Shown: positions 25,201 to 32,381 of the stretch, one piece after another
Numbering within the stretch: position 1 is the first letter of the stretch
Layout of the letters: every line of letters starts with the position of its first letter
Assembly: GCA_019648995.1 (NCBI GenBank)
Contig: BLXT01000687.1
Span: 476,853-511,268 of the forward strand
DNA length: 34,416 nt
Direction: 5' to 3'
Source: Plakobranchus ocellatus
Taxonomy: Eukaryota; Mollusca; Gastropoda; Plakobranchidae
Made by a program: the position numbers and the translations under genes
The notes under the pieces: generated by a model
The model's input: the letters and a program-made list of their open reading frames with translations, nothing else
The model's database searches: none
What the model was told of the DNA's origin: nothing

Positions 25201-28200
25201 ACAAAAGACACCAATTTTGTACAACATTTAGAATGGGATGAAGAAGTAAAGTTTGTTCTCTCCCTCTCAAGTCCTTAACAAATGAAAAAGTCGATATTAT
25301 GGATGGAAATTTTACTCTCCGGTTCTTTTTTTTTTTTTAAGACTACTAAGTTACTTTGAATTTCAAACACTTCCTTGTTTTTCCCAAATATTGAAATTCA
25401 GTGCTTCGTCATCTTTTAAAAGATGGCTGTACAGCTAGATCATTGCCCATTATTGATTTAAAAATTGCACTCATGAGCAGGAAAATTGATAGATGATGTA
25501 TATTTTGATTGCTCTGAATCATAACATTGAAGAAAACTCTAAAATTATGGATTCCAGTAGAAAACCACCCTACCCATTGATAGGCAACAGCAAAAAGAAA
25601 AAAAAATATCTTAGCTAGTCAAATACCCGATGAGTGCAATTTTAGTTTTCCATAGATTTGATGAAAGATCAATAGCAGAGAAGTGATCCACAGGTTTTAG
25701 GGAAGAACAACCCAACTAACCAACCACACTTCTGGGGTGTGAAGGAGCCTTACCTCTTTTGTATGCAAATTGCTCAGCTCTGCCAGAGGAGTGTGGTTCT
25801 TTAAAGAAAAAGGGAAGAGAGAAAAACCGAAAACGTTGGAAGGATGATACAGCCATGATATTAACTCTTCAATCTTTATTGATGTTTTGCTTGTTTGATT
25901 TTTTGTGGTTATTTATTAATTGTTTTCTAAATGTAAATGAAGGGAGATGGCTATGCTAACATAATTTGGCACTGAAAATGTTTATAAGTGATGTAGTGTC
26001 ATCAAAAAAAAAAGTCTTCTATGTAAAATCTAATGCAAGACACGCCCAAAGCTACTCTCACCTATCTCTTATGTTATCTTTATAAACTCTTTTGTTTTTA
26101 TTTCATTGTGTATGATCGGATGGTTGTGGCTGTAATGTTGGTTTGCCATTCTATTAATTTCAAGACTGATATGCTCCAGGAAACATGAATCAAATGATGG
26201 AGAGGTTGTAATTATAAAGACTAAAGAATGTAAGGAAAACACTAGTAACGTAAGAAAAAAAAAAATAAATAAATAAGCCACACTTATTTTGATAATGGTG
26301 GGGTTAGTAACTGCCTACACAACAAGCCACACCTCTCTGTGCACAAGTGTGATACACTTTAACTTTAAAAGTTATTGATTATTTTCATAGTAATAGATAC
26401 AATAATTCAGATTGATTTTTTTTTCCAGTTACATAAAATGATATTCATATGAAATTACATTTATTACATTTCAAATAGCACAAAATCTGGAACATCTATA
26501 CAGTTTAGGGGCAAGGGCAAAAAGTGTGTTTGACATAATGTGGAGTTTAGAAAACATGGAATTTACTTTTTTTCAGGATTTCAAACTTAAATGATTGGCA
26601 ACATTTGAAGGAATTATGTTTTACATATGTTTGATTGTGTGCAAAAAAACAGGATTTCCTTTTCCTGGAAATGCATCATAAATATTCTGAAAGTGGGTGA
26701 AAGAAACCTTTTCTGTATGCCTTAAAATATTGATGAAATAAACGAGGGCTTCCTTTTATTTTGTTGAAAACCCTACTTTAGGGAGGAGGAGAGAAAAGAT
26801 TAAGGCCTAAAAATTTTAGGCTATTTTTTCTCTAAAAGACCACTGGAAAGTGTCACAAATGAATAAAAATTTTGAAAGAAAATGGGGGAAAACCATGTAA
26901 ATAAATGAAAAGAAGACTAAAAGAAAAAGGCCCCACATTTCATTAGCATCTTTTCAGTTCCTATCAAAAGTAAGAGCCTAAACTTATGCCCAATGTTCCT
27001 TATCTTCCTACCGTGATGGGTGATGCTCGAGTTGTGTGGGTGAGAGGGGCACCATCGCCATCCACTGTTCCACTTTGGATCAGGAAAGTCCCCCCACCAG
27101 GCTGCTGGATAATCTGTCCTTGCAATGCCTAATTTGATCATTTTTTTTTTAAATAATAATTAGATTTTACAAACATTTAATCACTGAGAATCACTACACA
27201 TAAAAAAACCCTGAAAGAATTATTTCTTTAAGGTCTTAGAAAATAATTTCTTCAGTGCCTTTTTTTTTCTGACACAGTTTAAAAATTATATTAACTGCTT
27301 ATTTTCCAAAACAAAAAGGTCTGCTGTTTCATGTGACTGTTTCCTTCAAAAGGTTACAAGAAATAAAATGGTTTTTCCTTCTATTTTGCTATATTTCTAT
27401 TAATTTCAAAATGAAGTTTCCATCCCATAATCCTCTTCTTTCTCAATTTTTTTCAAAAATTTCCAAAACCAAAACAAAATCTTTACCTGAGCTCCTTGAG
27501 GAGTTTGGTAGTAAGTTCCCGACACGTTAGTGTACATAGTACCTTGAGCATAGTCTCCATAGTTATGCCTAGAATTGATGTTTAAAAAAATATGATATTG
27601 TTATAATAAAAATGAAAGGACATAAATTGTTAGGATTAATGGCAACAAAAATTCAATACTGAATTTTTTTTTTAACACACAAAAGCCTTCTCTTCCAGCA
27701 GTTACTTGAGATAATTTGGAAAAATAAGCATTGCTTTAAAATTCATTAAAGTTATTTAGATGAAGCAAAAAAAAAAAATAAGCACATTACTTTAAACCTC
27801 ATTAAAATTATTTAAATGAAATAAAAGTTAAGAAAATAGATTTTGAGAAACACTTTTTTTAAAAATCATTGACACAAAATAATATATTAAGAGGAGACAT
27901 AAACACTTGTTAAAACATTTTATCTCTCCAGATCAACAGATTGAATGAAGTAAAATATAACAGATTTACTTTCCTTGCTAATGTGTGCACAATGTAAAAA
28001 TTCATTTTCCTATTCATCTTACTGCAGTCGATCAGAAAAGTGATTTGAAAATGACCTTAATTGTACACATAAAAAAACCAGCTACATTCTGGCATGCAAA
28101 CAAAATTTAATACATTTAACTACAACCTATAAGCGGCTGGATTTTTGTCAGGATCTTGGTTCATTATACTCCAAATTTACATGCACATTTTCTCTAAATT

Positions 28201-31200
28201 AATTTTTACAAAATCACAGCAAAAGTTTCTATTTGAAGAAAAAAAAATTCTTTAATTGATATTCTCTTAATCTTGACTAGATATTTTCGCATATTACTAA
28301 TATATATCTACAAATCAAATCATAATCAAATTTGCAGTCCCAGGACAGGCAACCAAAATGATGGTAACTTATCCCCACTTGTATAACAAAATAAATGTTA
28401 TGATTCCTAGAGTTACATACTTGCATCTAGGTAAAAGAGGAAAAAGTTCTTTAGAAAGCTATTATAAACACAAATCTTTGCCACAAAAGTATTTTCTCAA
28501 TCATGTAAGGAGAGAGCAAATGCTCATGTTTGATAAATGAAGATGTTTGAGAAATGAGGATTAAAGATTTCTTAATACTAATTCTATGAAAAAAACTGAG
28601 GAAGTTGAAAATGAACTCAAAAAAGATTGATTTTTTTGCTTCTTATTTTCCATTAGCATTCTAAAAAGTTTTAGGTAGTGGAAGAGGAGAATATTTCATC
28701 ACAACATATACATTCGATGCTTGATAAGTCTGACAAAATTAAAGCAGCAGACAGCCACATGACAATAATATGGACATGCAAGTAATTGTTACAACTTACT
28801 GTATTAGTGGCAACTATCTAAAGAGCTATTCAAGTAAGCTAAACTTTTAACTAGAGTTATATTCTGTTAATAGTACACTTGCAAGATAAGTGAAAGAATC
28901 ATGTGTAGAAAATTTTAGGAGCCAAAGATGTAGGAAAACTTATGGGGGGGGGGAGGGGGCAGACATATTAGGCAAGCATAAAAAGTTAAAACAATTTTCA
29001 AGACATTTCAGGTTCCAACAAAGTTCATTTTTGTGTGTTAGGATTTGTATCACCAATGTCCAAAATTAATATATGCTCTTTGTATTGAAATCCCTCCTTA
29101 AATTACACATAAATAGCAGCATTATGAATTTCAAACTGAACTGCAAAAAGAAATTGGCATTAAGTGCAACAGAACATGATATCTATATCGACACATCTCT
29201 TCAGACTCTACTAATAGGATCTGAATAGAGAACGGAACATACTGCGTGAGAGAGAAATGAAAGTAATCATGACAGTGCAATACAAGGACTAAGGCTGAGA
29301 CTAAGAATTCTATGGATAAGAAAATCATATTAAGTCTGAGGATTGAGCTTGAAAGTAAAGAGAGCCAAAATTGGGGGATTTGTAACATTGTCATTAACAG
29401 ACAAAAGTTTGAAATCTAGTTACAGAAAGGAGACAGGAGATTGAAAAGTCAAAATCTGAATTTTCTCTTGTAAAATTGAAATTCGGCATGACAAACAAAA
29501 ATTGAGACTAGTCCATATTTTATGGAAATGTGGGTACTTTATATATATGGATGACATGATTCATCAATGATCAAGATACAAACAAAAATACAACTTTCAA
29601 TATGAAAAGGCCTACTGAGGAAGAATATTAAGAATATGATGGAAAGAAAATGAAAGACCTTTCACAAAAAAAGCCATTAAAATTCCACTTCTTTAACCAA
29701 AAAGGGCATTGGTGATTGTATTTCTATGATATTGCTCATGTAAAACTAAAATCACTGTAAATCTAAATCAGCTGCTTAAACTTAGTGACATCTTGACTTT
29801 AACATATAACAAGTACTCAACAAAACTATGAAAATGGATATTTTCACTTCATATGGGAATTTCCTAACTCTGAAACAAAACCACCATTATGTACATTTTT
29901 TAAACACTATGCACTTCCTCTTTTATAACAGATATGTTAATACAAGAAGGAGAAAAAGGGTTCTTAGCAAAACTGATAAAGCAGTAACTGAAACCTGTTT
30001 TGTTGAAAAAGAGTGGAAAAGGACTAGAATTGTGAAGGAATTCCCTATTAACAACAAAAGTTCAATAAACAGACTAACCCTGAAAACTAATGAAACTGGT
30101 TCTTCTAAAAAGGGAAAAAGAAGTGATAGATCCTTTACACACTTAAGAGATGAAAGCACACCAATACGTAGAAGAATGTATTCAGCCCCGGGAAAACAGA
30201 CCAGGTACACACCTTTCTCACAGAGAGATCATCCAAAATATGGCGTAAGTAGAAGGTCAGTGACAGAAGTGAGAAGAAACTCAGTTAAAAGCTTTTCAAA
30301 GGACTTGGATTTCAAGATATCATAAAAGGTGCGACAAAAAAGAAAAATCAGAGGATGAAACTCGAAGATTGTTACAACAGTAAAAAACTTCAAAACATGA
30401 TTAAAGGTATGACAAAAAAGAAAAATCAGAGGATGAAGACTCATCAATGGTTACAAAACTAAAGATCTGCAACGCACTGTTTACACTGATGAGAAAGACT
30501 TTAGTGTATAAGTTGCATGCAATTGACAGAATAATGCCGTGTATGCCTTTCATAAACATGAAATTCCATCTAATTGATTGTACAATCAAATCTCAAGATT
30601 TTACTTCAAAGCTATGGATTCTGCAGAGGAGTCTTGGAATGAAAAAACAAATATTCACTTTCTTGACACCAATTAAACAAAACAAAATTCTGAAGTTTAC
30701 ATTGATCTACTGGAAGAAAAACTCCTGCCAAACTTCAGACATCTATACCCTGAAAAATAACTTCATTTTTCAACAAGATGGAGCAACATCCCTTTCTAGT
30801 TTATTCACACAAATATCTTCCGAGTAACAAACCAATATATATTGCAACAAAAAAAAAAAAAAAACACTAGCCACTGCGATCACCCGATTTCATTCAAATG
30901 GACTACTTAATTTGGGACATATTGTCTGAAAAAGTATACTGTGGCAGAGAAGAAAAATTCACAGAAGAACAATATAACTGAAAAATTCACCAAGAGTTCT
31001 AGAATCAGATCACCAGACAAGAAATCAGTAAAAGAAACTCCCGGCTGTCCTTGACTAAGTCAGAGGGCCTACTGACCTCATTTACTTTGAGTGCAGTGAA
31101 TGAAAATAATTTTGCATTATGATATTAGTTTTGAGGTATCAATCCCTATCCTCAACTTATTCCACAACCACCCTACAGAAACAAATAAAATTTCTTACAA

Positions 31201-32381
31201 CCATTTTTCCCTAATAAAACAACACTCGGTCAGGATTGCATGGACATACAAAATTTCAAATCAAAGTTATCCGCCCCTAAATTTGGATGTGTTTTTTTTT
31301 GTTTTTTTTCCCCACCTGCTATATAGAGTTTTTTAGGATATCAGAATCATAAGCTTCATTGGAACCATTTATGACTGACTAAAACTAATATGGCTAGAGC
31401 TACAGCTTAGGCATTAGTGTGATTTAAAGAAAAAAATGTTTAAGATACCTAGCTTTCAGCACAAGGTCTTTTGGTCTGAACAGCAAGAAGTAAAAGAAGT
31501 TTCTTTTTAAACAAAAGTGAAAATCAGAGAAGGAAAAACTTATATGATTGGTGATACAATAACAGAACATCTCTGAAGATTGAAAAGAAAATCAAAGTAC
31601 TTGTTGGCTAAATATTTTTTATAGCTTGATTTCTGTCTCCTTCTATATGCTTTTTTTAAAATCTCTTACATAGTTTAAGTAAACTAGAATTTCTAAACAC
31701 ATTTAAACATGTTTAATTTTACTATCATAGATTTAACAAAGTACAAATATGATTGGCTTCACGCTTTTTTTAATCCCTTTTTTTTTGCTAATGTTTTGTC
31801 TTCCTATGACTGAATCTTTATCATGTAAGATATGTCTTAAGAGTGTCATCATGTACATGTTCATTTTAGTTAACTGCTTCAATTGCCTGGATAATTAAAC
31901 ATTAATATTAATGATAACCAGCATCAAATGGCTCAGATGAAACGGAACCAACAGCAAATGCAAATGTGAAAGAAACACACAGCTGTAAGTTGCTCATAAA
32001 AGAAAGAAATCATCATCTCAAACATGTGATGTAGTAACCTTTAACGACAATTATTTTTAAAAAAAAGGAGAACTCCAAAGCAACTGTTACAAAGTTGAAC
32101 AACAAATCTCGTGAGCCACGCAAAAAGAAAAAAAAACATAAAAACAAAATGAGAAGGAACAAAAAGTCAAAACCAAAGAGCTTGGAAAATCTGCTCTTTG
32201 GGTGTGCTCTTTCTTCTCTACTCCTACTGTGGTCCGTACATTTGGCCATTAGCGTAGATGCCAGGGTCTGAGCCCTCTACGTACTGTAGATGAGTTGGGT
32301 ACACTGTCTGTCCACCCTGTTGGATTGTGATGGTTTCTTGCTGTGCCTGCTCAGCCAATTGTTGGTGGTCCACTGCCGAGG
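9610..32381 (-). CDS. Rfx: RFX1/2/3-type winged-helix transcription factor gene, 5' end missing
   Basis: Split gene read from high to low coordinates. Joined exons are 32381-32228, 27568-27487, 27128-27012, 21400-21219, 20741-20625, 19989-19746, 18811-18723, 17672-17512, 15886-15789, 14344-14195, 11316-11108, 10850-10688 and 10206-9610. They total 2363 nt: 2 nt of a split first codon, then 786 codons and TAA. Optional in-frame exons lie at 25798-25754 and 14777-14727. Every junction is AG/GT and phase-consistent. Window residues about 118-196 are the RFX DNA-binding domain ([37 protein letters not shown]). Later exons match the B, C and D regions ([78 protein letters not shown]). The family consists of nuclear dimers that bind X-box DNA and control ciliary genes; that role is inferred here from family membership. 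Which vertebrate paralogue it is closest to cannot be decided, as one ancestral RFX1/2/3 gene is expected in invertebrates. The initiator exon was not found. Confidence 0.96.
10207..10687 (-). other. Rfx intron between w12 and w13
   Basis: 481 nt, GT-AG, with alternative in-frame sites at both ends. AT-rich with three A/T homopolymers; no other feature seen. Confidence 0.85.
10688..10850 (-). CDS. Rfx: Rfx exon w12 (end of conserved D region)
   Basis: Acceptor attccag; 163 nt with the stronger donor gtaact, leaving in phase 0. It encodes [40 protein letters not shown] and [14 protein letters not shown]. Vertebrate proteins read MGEF(G/N/A)(D/N)L at this point. A second, weaker in-frame GT (gttaga) directly after GAA at 10697 would remove VRQ and give MGEFHDL, which matches the family better. 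The 3' boundary of this exon is therefore uncertain by 9 nt. Confidence 0.95.
11108..11316 (-). CDS. Rfx: Rfx exon w11 (D region)
   Basis: Acceptor tctctcacag, donor gtaaag; 209 nt, entering in phase 0 and leaving with AG of a serine codon. It encodes [20 protein letters not shown], a stretch with [20 protein letters not shown], and [15 protein letters not shown]. All three parts match vertebrate RFX1-3 closely. An open frame running past the donor would end within a codon or two, so the donor is well placed. Confidence 0.97.
11317..14194 (-). other. Rfx intron between w10 and w11
   Basis: About 2.9 kb. It contains the LINE fragment at 12178-12525 in opposite orientation to the gene. The rest is AT-rich, with A-rich low complexity near 13600-13710. 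No additional exon was recognised. Confidence 0.85.
12178..12525 (+). pseudogene. LINE (non-LTR retrotransposon) 3' end, 5'-truncated and frameshifted
   Basis: The plus-strand frame from 12182 reads [19 protein letters not shown], then [20 protein letters not shown] and [20 protein letters not shown]. This pattern (W..RML.I.W...., [13 protein letters not shown]) is typical of the C-terminal end of reverse transcriptases from animal LINEs. Near 12420 the frame shifts: after LATW the family-like continuation [30 protein letters not shown] is found in another frame. It ends in stops and a short GAT-repeat tail, as for LINEs whose 3' end is a microsatellite. No upstream polymerase or endonuclease part is present. 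The clade is not assigned. Confidence 0.85.
14195..14344 (-). CDS. Rfx: Rfx exon w10 (D region, dimerisation core)
   Basis: Acceptor cctttgccag, donor gtaagc; 150 nt, phase 0 on both sides. It encodes [20 protein letters not shown], then [20 protein letters not shown] and [10 protein letters not shown]. This is one of the most conserved stretches of RFX1-3, differing from human RFX3 in only a handful of positions (for example [11 protein letters not shown] against LSDLNRVDFAN). Confidence 0.97.
14345..14726 (-). other. Rfx intron between w9a and w10
   Basis: 382 nt, GT-AG. AT-rich, with a T run; nothing else seen. Confidence 0.6.
14727..14777 (-). CDS. Rfx: Rfx exon w9a, probable 51-nt cassette exon
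   Basis: Fifty-one nucleotides lie between a good acceptor (cacttgttttccag) and a reasonable donor (gtatgtga). In the gene's phase it is open and encodes [17 protein letters not shown], 17 residues, phase 0 at both ends. Including it would insert this peptide between PEEMFRTK and [14 protein letters not shown]. Vertebrate RFX1-3 run straight through here ([16 protein letters not shown]), so skipping gives the standard protein and inclusion lengthens the dimerisation region. I know no named homologue of the peptide. A real exon is likely on splice signals and open phase; regulated use is inference. Confidence 0.62.
14778..15788 (-). other. Rfx intron between w9 and w9a
   Basis: About 1 kb. 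A CTAG/AGATCT-rich patch lies at about 15180-15380. No other coding segment recognised. Confidence 0.6.
15789..15886 (-). CDS. Rfx: Rfx exon w9 (D region, first part)
   Basis: Acceptor tgttcacag, donor gtaaat; 98 nt, leaving in phase 0. It encodes [19 protein letters not shown] followed by [28 protein letters not shown] is nearly invariant in RFX1-3, and PEEM resembles RFX1 more than RFX3. It can join either the optional exon at 14777 or the exon at 14344, both of which begin in phase 0. Confidence 0.96.
15887..17511 (-). other. Rfx intron between w8 and w9
   Basis: About 1.6 kb with no recognisable mobile element. It has a poly-T run directly followed by a G run near 17229-17253 (plus strand) and an 18-base A run near 16532. 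Confidence 0.85.
17512..17672 (-). CDS. Rfx: Rfx exon w8 (C region)
   Basis: Acceptor atctcttcag, donor gtaaat; 161 nt. One base completes glutamine and one base starts the next serine codon. It encodes [20 protein letters not shown], then [20 protein letters not shown] and IP. The YQALVE(I/V)[11 protein letters not shown] motif is a hallmark of the RFX extended dimerisation region. Acceptor and donor both suit the neighbouring phases. Confidence 0.96.
17673..18722 (-). other. Rfx intron between w7 and w8
   Basis: About 1 kb, AT-rich, with an A-rich block at 18424-18460. Nothing else supported. Confidence 0.85.
18723..18811 (-). CDS. Rfx: Rfx exon w7 (B/C region)
   Basis: Acceptor gttcacag, donor gtgagt; 89 nt, entering in phase 0 and leaving with CA of a glutamine codon. 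It encodes [20 protein letters not shown] then FWRNPTPES, which aligns with AIVDVVVNLQFSLIEKLWQTFWRY of vertebrate RFX3. Too short to stand out as an open frame; recognised by homology and clean splice sites. Confidence 0.95.
18812..19745 (-). other. Rfx intron between w6 and w7
   Basis: 934 nt. It contains a 13-bp perfect inverted repeat (19388-19400 and 19544-19556). An open plus-strand frame at 18860-19270 has no recognisable family. Confidence 0.85.
19388..19556. repeat. Inverted-repeat-bounded segment, possible small MITE
   Basis: gttatgttcgaaa at 19388-19400 is exactly matched in inverted orientation by tttcgaacataac at 19544-19556. Looser similarity continues outward for about 10 bases (tgtc on both sides). 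No target-site duplication could be fixed, so this is a weak call. Confidence 0.35.
19746..19989 (-). CDS. Rfx: Rfx exon w6 (linker and start of B region)
   Basis: Acceptor gccaatcag, donor gtaaga; 244 nt, leaving in phase 0. It encodes a G/Q-rich linker with a five-glutamine run, then [36 protein letters not shown] and REHAE. The last part corresponds to the vertebrate B-region stretch QFLDASRALPEFG...YREHCEA. Open sequence upstream of the acceptor is intronic: the frame there does not match the family, and the acceptor fits the phase left by the preceding exon. Confidence 0.95.
19990..20624 (-). other. Rfx intron between w5 and w6
   Basis: 635 nt, AT-rich, GT-AG. A run of As followed by Ts lies at 20082-20101. 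No other feature. Confidence 0.85.
20625..20741 (-). CDS. Rfx: Rfx exon w5 (DNA-binding domain, wing and C-terminal part)
   Basis: Acceptor ctttcacag, donor gtaagc; 117 nt. The first base completes arginine and the exon ends with two bases of a lysine codon. It encodes [19 protein letters not shown], the end of the RFX wing with the invariant NSKYHYYG, followed by a linker with MALRQQPM that matches AMRQQPM of the vertebrate proteins. Together with the preceding exon it completes a DNA-binding domain of normal length and no missing signature residues. Confidence 0.97.
20742..21218 (-). other. Rfx intron between the two DNA-binding-domain exons
   Basis: 477 nt, GT-AG, splitting the arginine codon of LGTRGNSK. 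No internal structure seen. Confidence 0.9.
21219..21400 (-). CDS. Rfx: Rfx exon w4 (DNA-binding domain, first part)
   Basis: Acceptor cattttgcag, donor gtaagg; 182 nt, enters in phase 0 and leaves with two bases (AG) of an arginine codon. It encodes most of the winged-helix RFX domain: [53 protein letters not shown]. The RFX fold uses its basic wing hairpin for major-groove contact. The strings here are near identical to vertebrate RFX1-3, with small changes such as [11 protein letters not shown] where RFX3 has STLYNHYLRHC. This is the most diagnostic exon of the gene. Confidence 0.98.
21538..21850. repeat. Degenerate minisatellite, about seven units of 40-50 bp
   Basis: Recurring cores in the plus strand are gtctcagtgatcacca, gtctcaatgatcacc, tttcagtgatc, gtctcagtgactac, tctcaatagtgcca and tttcagtgactacca. 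Each is preceded about 15 bases upstream by a gcta/ttagcca-type word, and several are followed by an A run and aagggatattag. The units are too diverged for a fixed period. Confidence 0.65.
22797..22862. repeat. (ATT)n microsatellite, interrupted
   Basis: Successive att units with occasional interruptions (ttgttact, acg) over about 65 bases. Confidence 0.8.
23041..23141. repeat. Two-copy tandem duplication, about 55 bp
   Basis: The block catatgttcatatggctc followed by (g/a)attatcattatta occurs twice in direct orientation, with similar sequence before each copy (catgaactg, tatgaacc). The second copy abuts the MITE starting at 23148. Confidence 0.7.
23148..23385. mobile_element. hAT-type MITE, 238 bp
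   Basis: The left end is cagtgctttcaac and the right end, read inverted, is cagtgcttccaatc: imperfect terminal inverted repeats with the CAGTG start typical of hAT elements. A 6-bp direct repeat attact flanks both sides (23142-23147 and 23386-23391). hAT elements usually make 8-bp duplications, so the class is likely but not certain. The interior has a G/C-rich stretch (ggtccggggcaacgccctgg), unlike the surrounding AT-rich DNA. No coding capacity. Confidence 0.6.
23619..23622. other. Assembly gap (NNNN) after a G homopolymer
   Basis: Four undetermined bases directly follow a T run and a long G run. The true length of this stretch is unknown. Confidence 0.99.
23666..23935. repeat. Two-copy tandem duplication, about 140 bp
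   Basis: gagctataccatattaag...tgtcctttgcagcccctat...gatgacattaattttcagccttgca is repeated from 23806 as gagctttaccatattaag...tgtcctttgcaacccctat...gatgacattaatttgcagccttgca. Direct orientation, roughly 85-90 percent alike by eye. Confidence 0.8.
25754..25798 (-). CDS. Rfx: Rfx exon w3a, probable 45-nt cassette exon
   Basis: Forty-five nucleotides lie between a strong acceptor (a long C/T-rich tract followed by tttaaag) and a strong donor (gtaaggct). Read in the gene's phase it has no stop and encodes [15 protein letters not shown], adding 15 residues between HTTRASPIT and [13 protein letters not shown]. Both ends are phase 0, so it can be included or skipped without disturbing the frame. Vertebrate RFX2 and RFX3 have an extra segment of about 25 residues at exactly this point (ATIEMAIETLQ...HLQWL) that RFX1 lacks. 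The sequences are not clearly alike, so this is a positional match. Splice-site quality makes a real exon likely; optional use is inference. Confidence 0.7.
25799..27011 (-). other. Rfx intron between w3 and w3a
   Basis: About 1.2 kb, AT-rich. The only notable element is the long C/T-rich tract, on the minus strand, leading into the acceptor of the optional exon at 25798. Confidence 0.65.
27012..27128 (-). CDS. Rfx: Rfx exon w3 (ends at HTTRASP, just before the DNA-binding domain)
   Basis: Acceptor caaattag, donor gtaggaag; 117 nt, phase 0 on both sides. It encodes [20 protein letters not shown], then a short acidic linker, and ends [10 protein letters not shown]. The HTTRASP motif is conserved in RFX1, RFX2 and RFX3 and marks the join to the DNA-binding domain. 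In RFX1 the following residues are [14 protein letters not shown], which is exactly what direct splicing to the exon at 21400 gives here. Confidence 0.94.
27129..27486 (-). other. Rfx intron between w2 and w3
   Basis: 358 nt, GT-AG, AT-rich; nothing else seen. Confidence 0.85.
27487..27568 (-). CDS. Rfx: Rfx exon w2 (N-terminal region)
   Basis: Acceptor aattctag, donor gtaaag; 82 nt, entering with one base that completes CAG and leaving in phase 0. It encodes [20 protein letters not shown] followed by QTPQGAQ. The spacing of tyrosine, glycine and glutamine resembles the segment of vertebrate RFX1-3 just upstream of their AQVTTVV stretch. No catalytic or binding motif is expected here; this is low-complexity activation-domain sequence. 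Confidence 0.88.
27722..27830. repeat. Two-copy tandem duplication, about 55 bp
   Basis: aaataagcattgctttaaaa, ttcattaaagttatttagat, gaagcaaaa is followed after an A run by aataagcacattactttaaa, cctcattaaaattatttaaa, tgaaataaaa. Direct orientation and clearly related. Confidence 0.7.
29930..31090 (+). pseudogene. Decayed Tc1/mariner-type DNA transposon (transposase remnant)
   Basis: The plus strand carries broken transposase pieces. The N-terminal helix-turn-helix-like stretch reads [20 protein letters not shown] (about 29995-30055), then [20 protein letters not shown] near 30250. The catalytic-domain part includes [20 protein letters not shown] (about 30750-30815), matching the FQQDGA motif with its catalytic aspartate. 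In other frames further on there are remnants corresponding to the PPRSPD..MDY block and to the C-terminus. Several frameshifts and stops make it inactive. Terminal inverted repeats were not located, so the limits are approximate. Confidence 0.75.
30313..30470. repeat. 78-bp tandem duplication inside the transposon remnant
   Basis: gacaaaaaagaaaaatcaga followed by ggatgaa occurs at about 30334 and again 78 bases later, with related sequence on both sides (ttcaagatatcataaaaggt against ttcaaaacatgattaaaggt). The duplication is younger than the insertion. Confidence 0.75.
32228..32381 (-). CDS. Rfx: Rfx exon w1 (first visible exon; N-terminal Q-rich region)
   Basis: Acceptor tatttgcag, donor gtagga. 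The exon begins with the last two bases of a codon and ends with the first two bases of CAG, completed by the next exon. It encodes about 50 residues, starting [14 protein letters not shown] and carrying [13 protein letters not shown], which aligns with the VYPAQVQYVEGSD-type motif of vertebrate RFX3. The Q-rich composition fits the N-terminal activation region. If the donor were not used, a TAG would follow immediately, which supports splicing here. At least one more 5' exon is required because no ATG is available in this frame. Confidence 0.9.

Larger units (their letters stand above)
21401..25753 (-). other. Rfx intron upstream of the DNA-binding-domain exon
   Basis: About 4.35 kb and the most repeat-dense part of the window. 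It contains a degenerate minisatellite, an ATT microsatellite, two tandem duplications, a hAT-type MITE and an N gap. A possible 18-nt in-frame microexon lies at 24391-24408. Confidence 0.8.
27569..32227 (-). other. Rfx intron between w1 and w2
   Basis: About 4.66 kb, the largest intron visible. It contains a small tandem duplication (27722-27830), a G run at about 28944-28957 and the decayed DNA transposon at about 29930-31090. Confidence 0.85.

Noticed and set aside
26917..27141. Minus-strand open frame overlapping exon w3 in another phase
   Set aside because: The frame that continues the RFX protein (ending [10 protein letters not shown]) is a different one; this is its shadow.
29131..29394. 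87-codon minus-strand open frame in the first intron
   Set aside because: Hydrophobic, leucine/serine-rich translation typical of AT-rich non-coding DNA; no matching splice phase with Rfx exons.
32013..32249. 78-codon minus-strand open frame at the end of exon w1
   Set aside because: Out of phase with the RFX frame, and runs into intron sequence after the donor.
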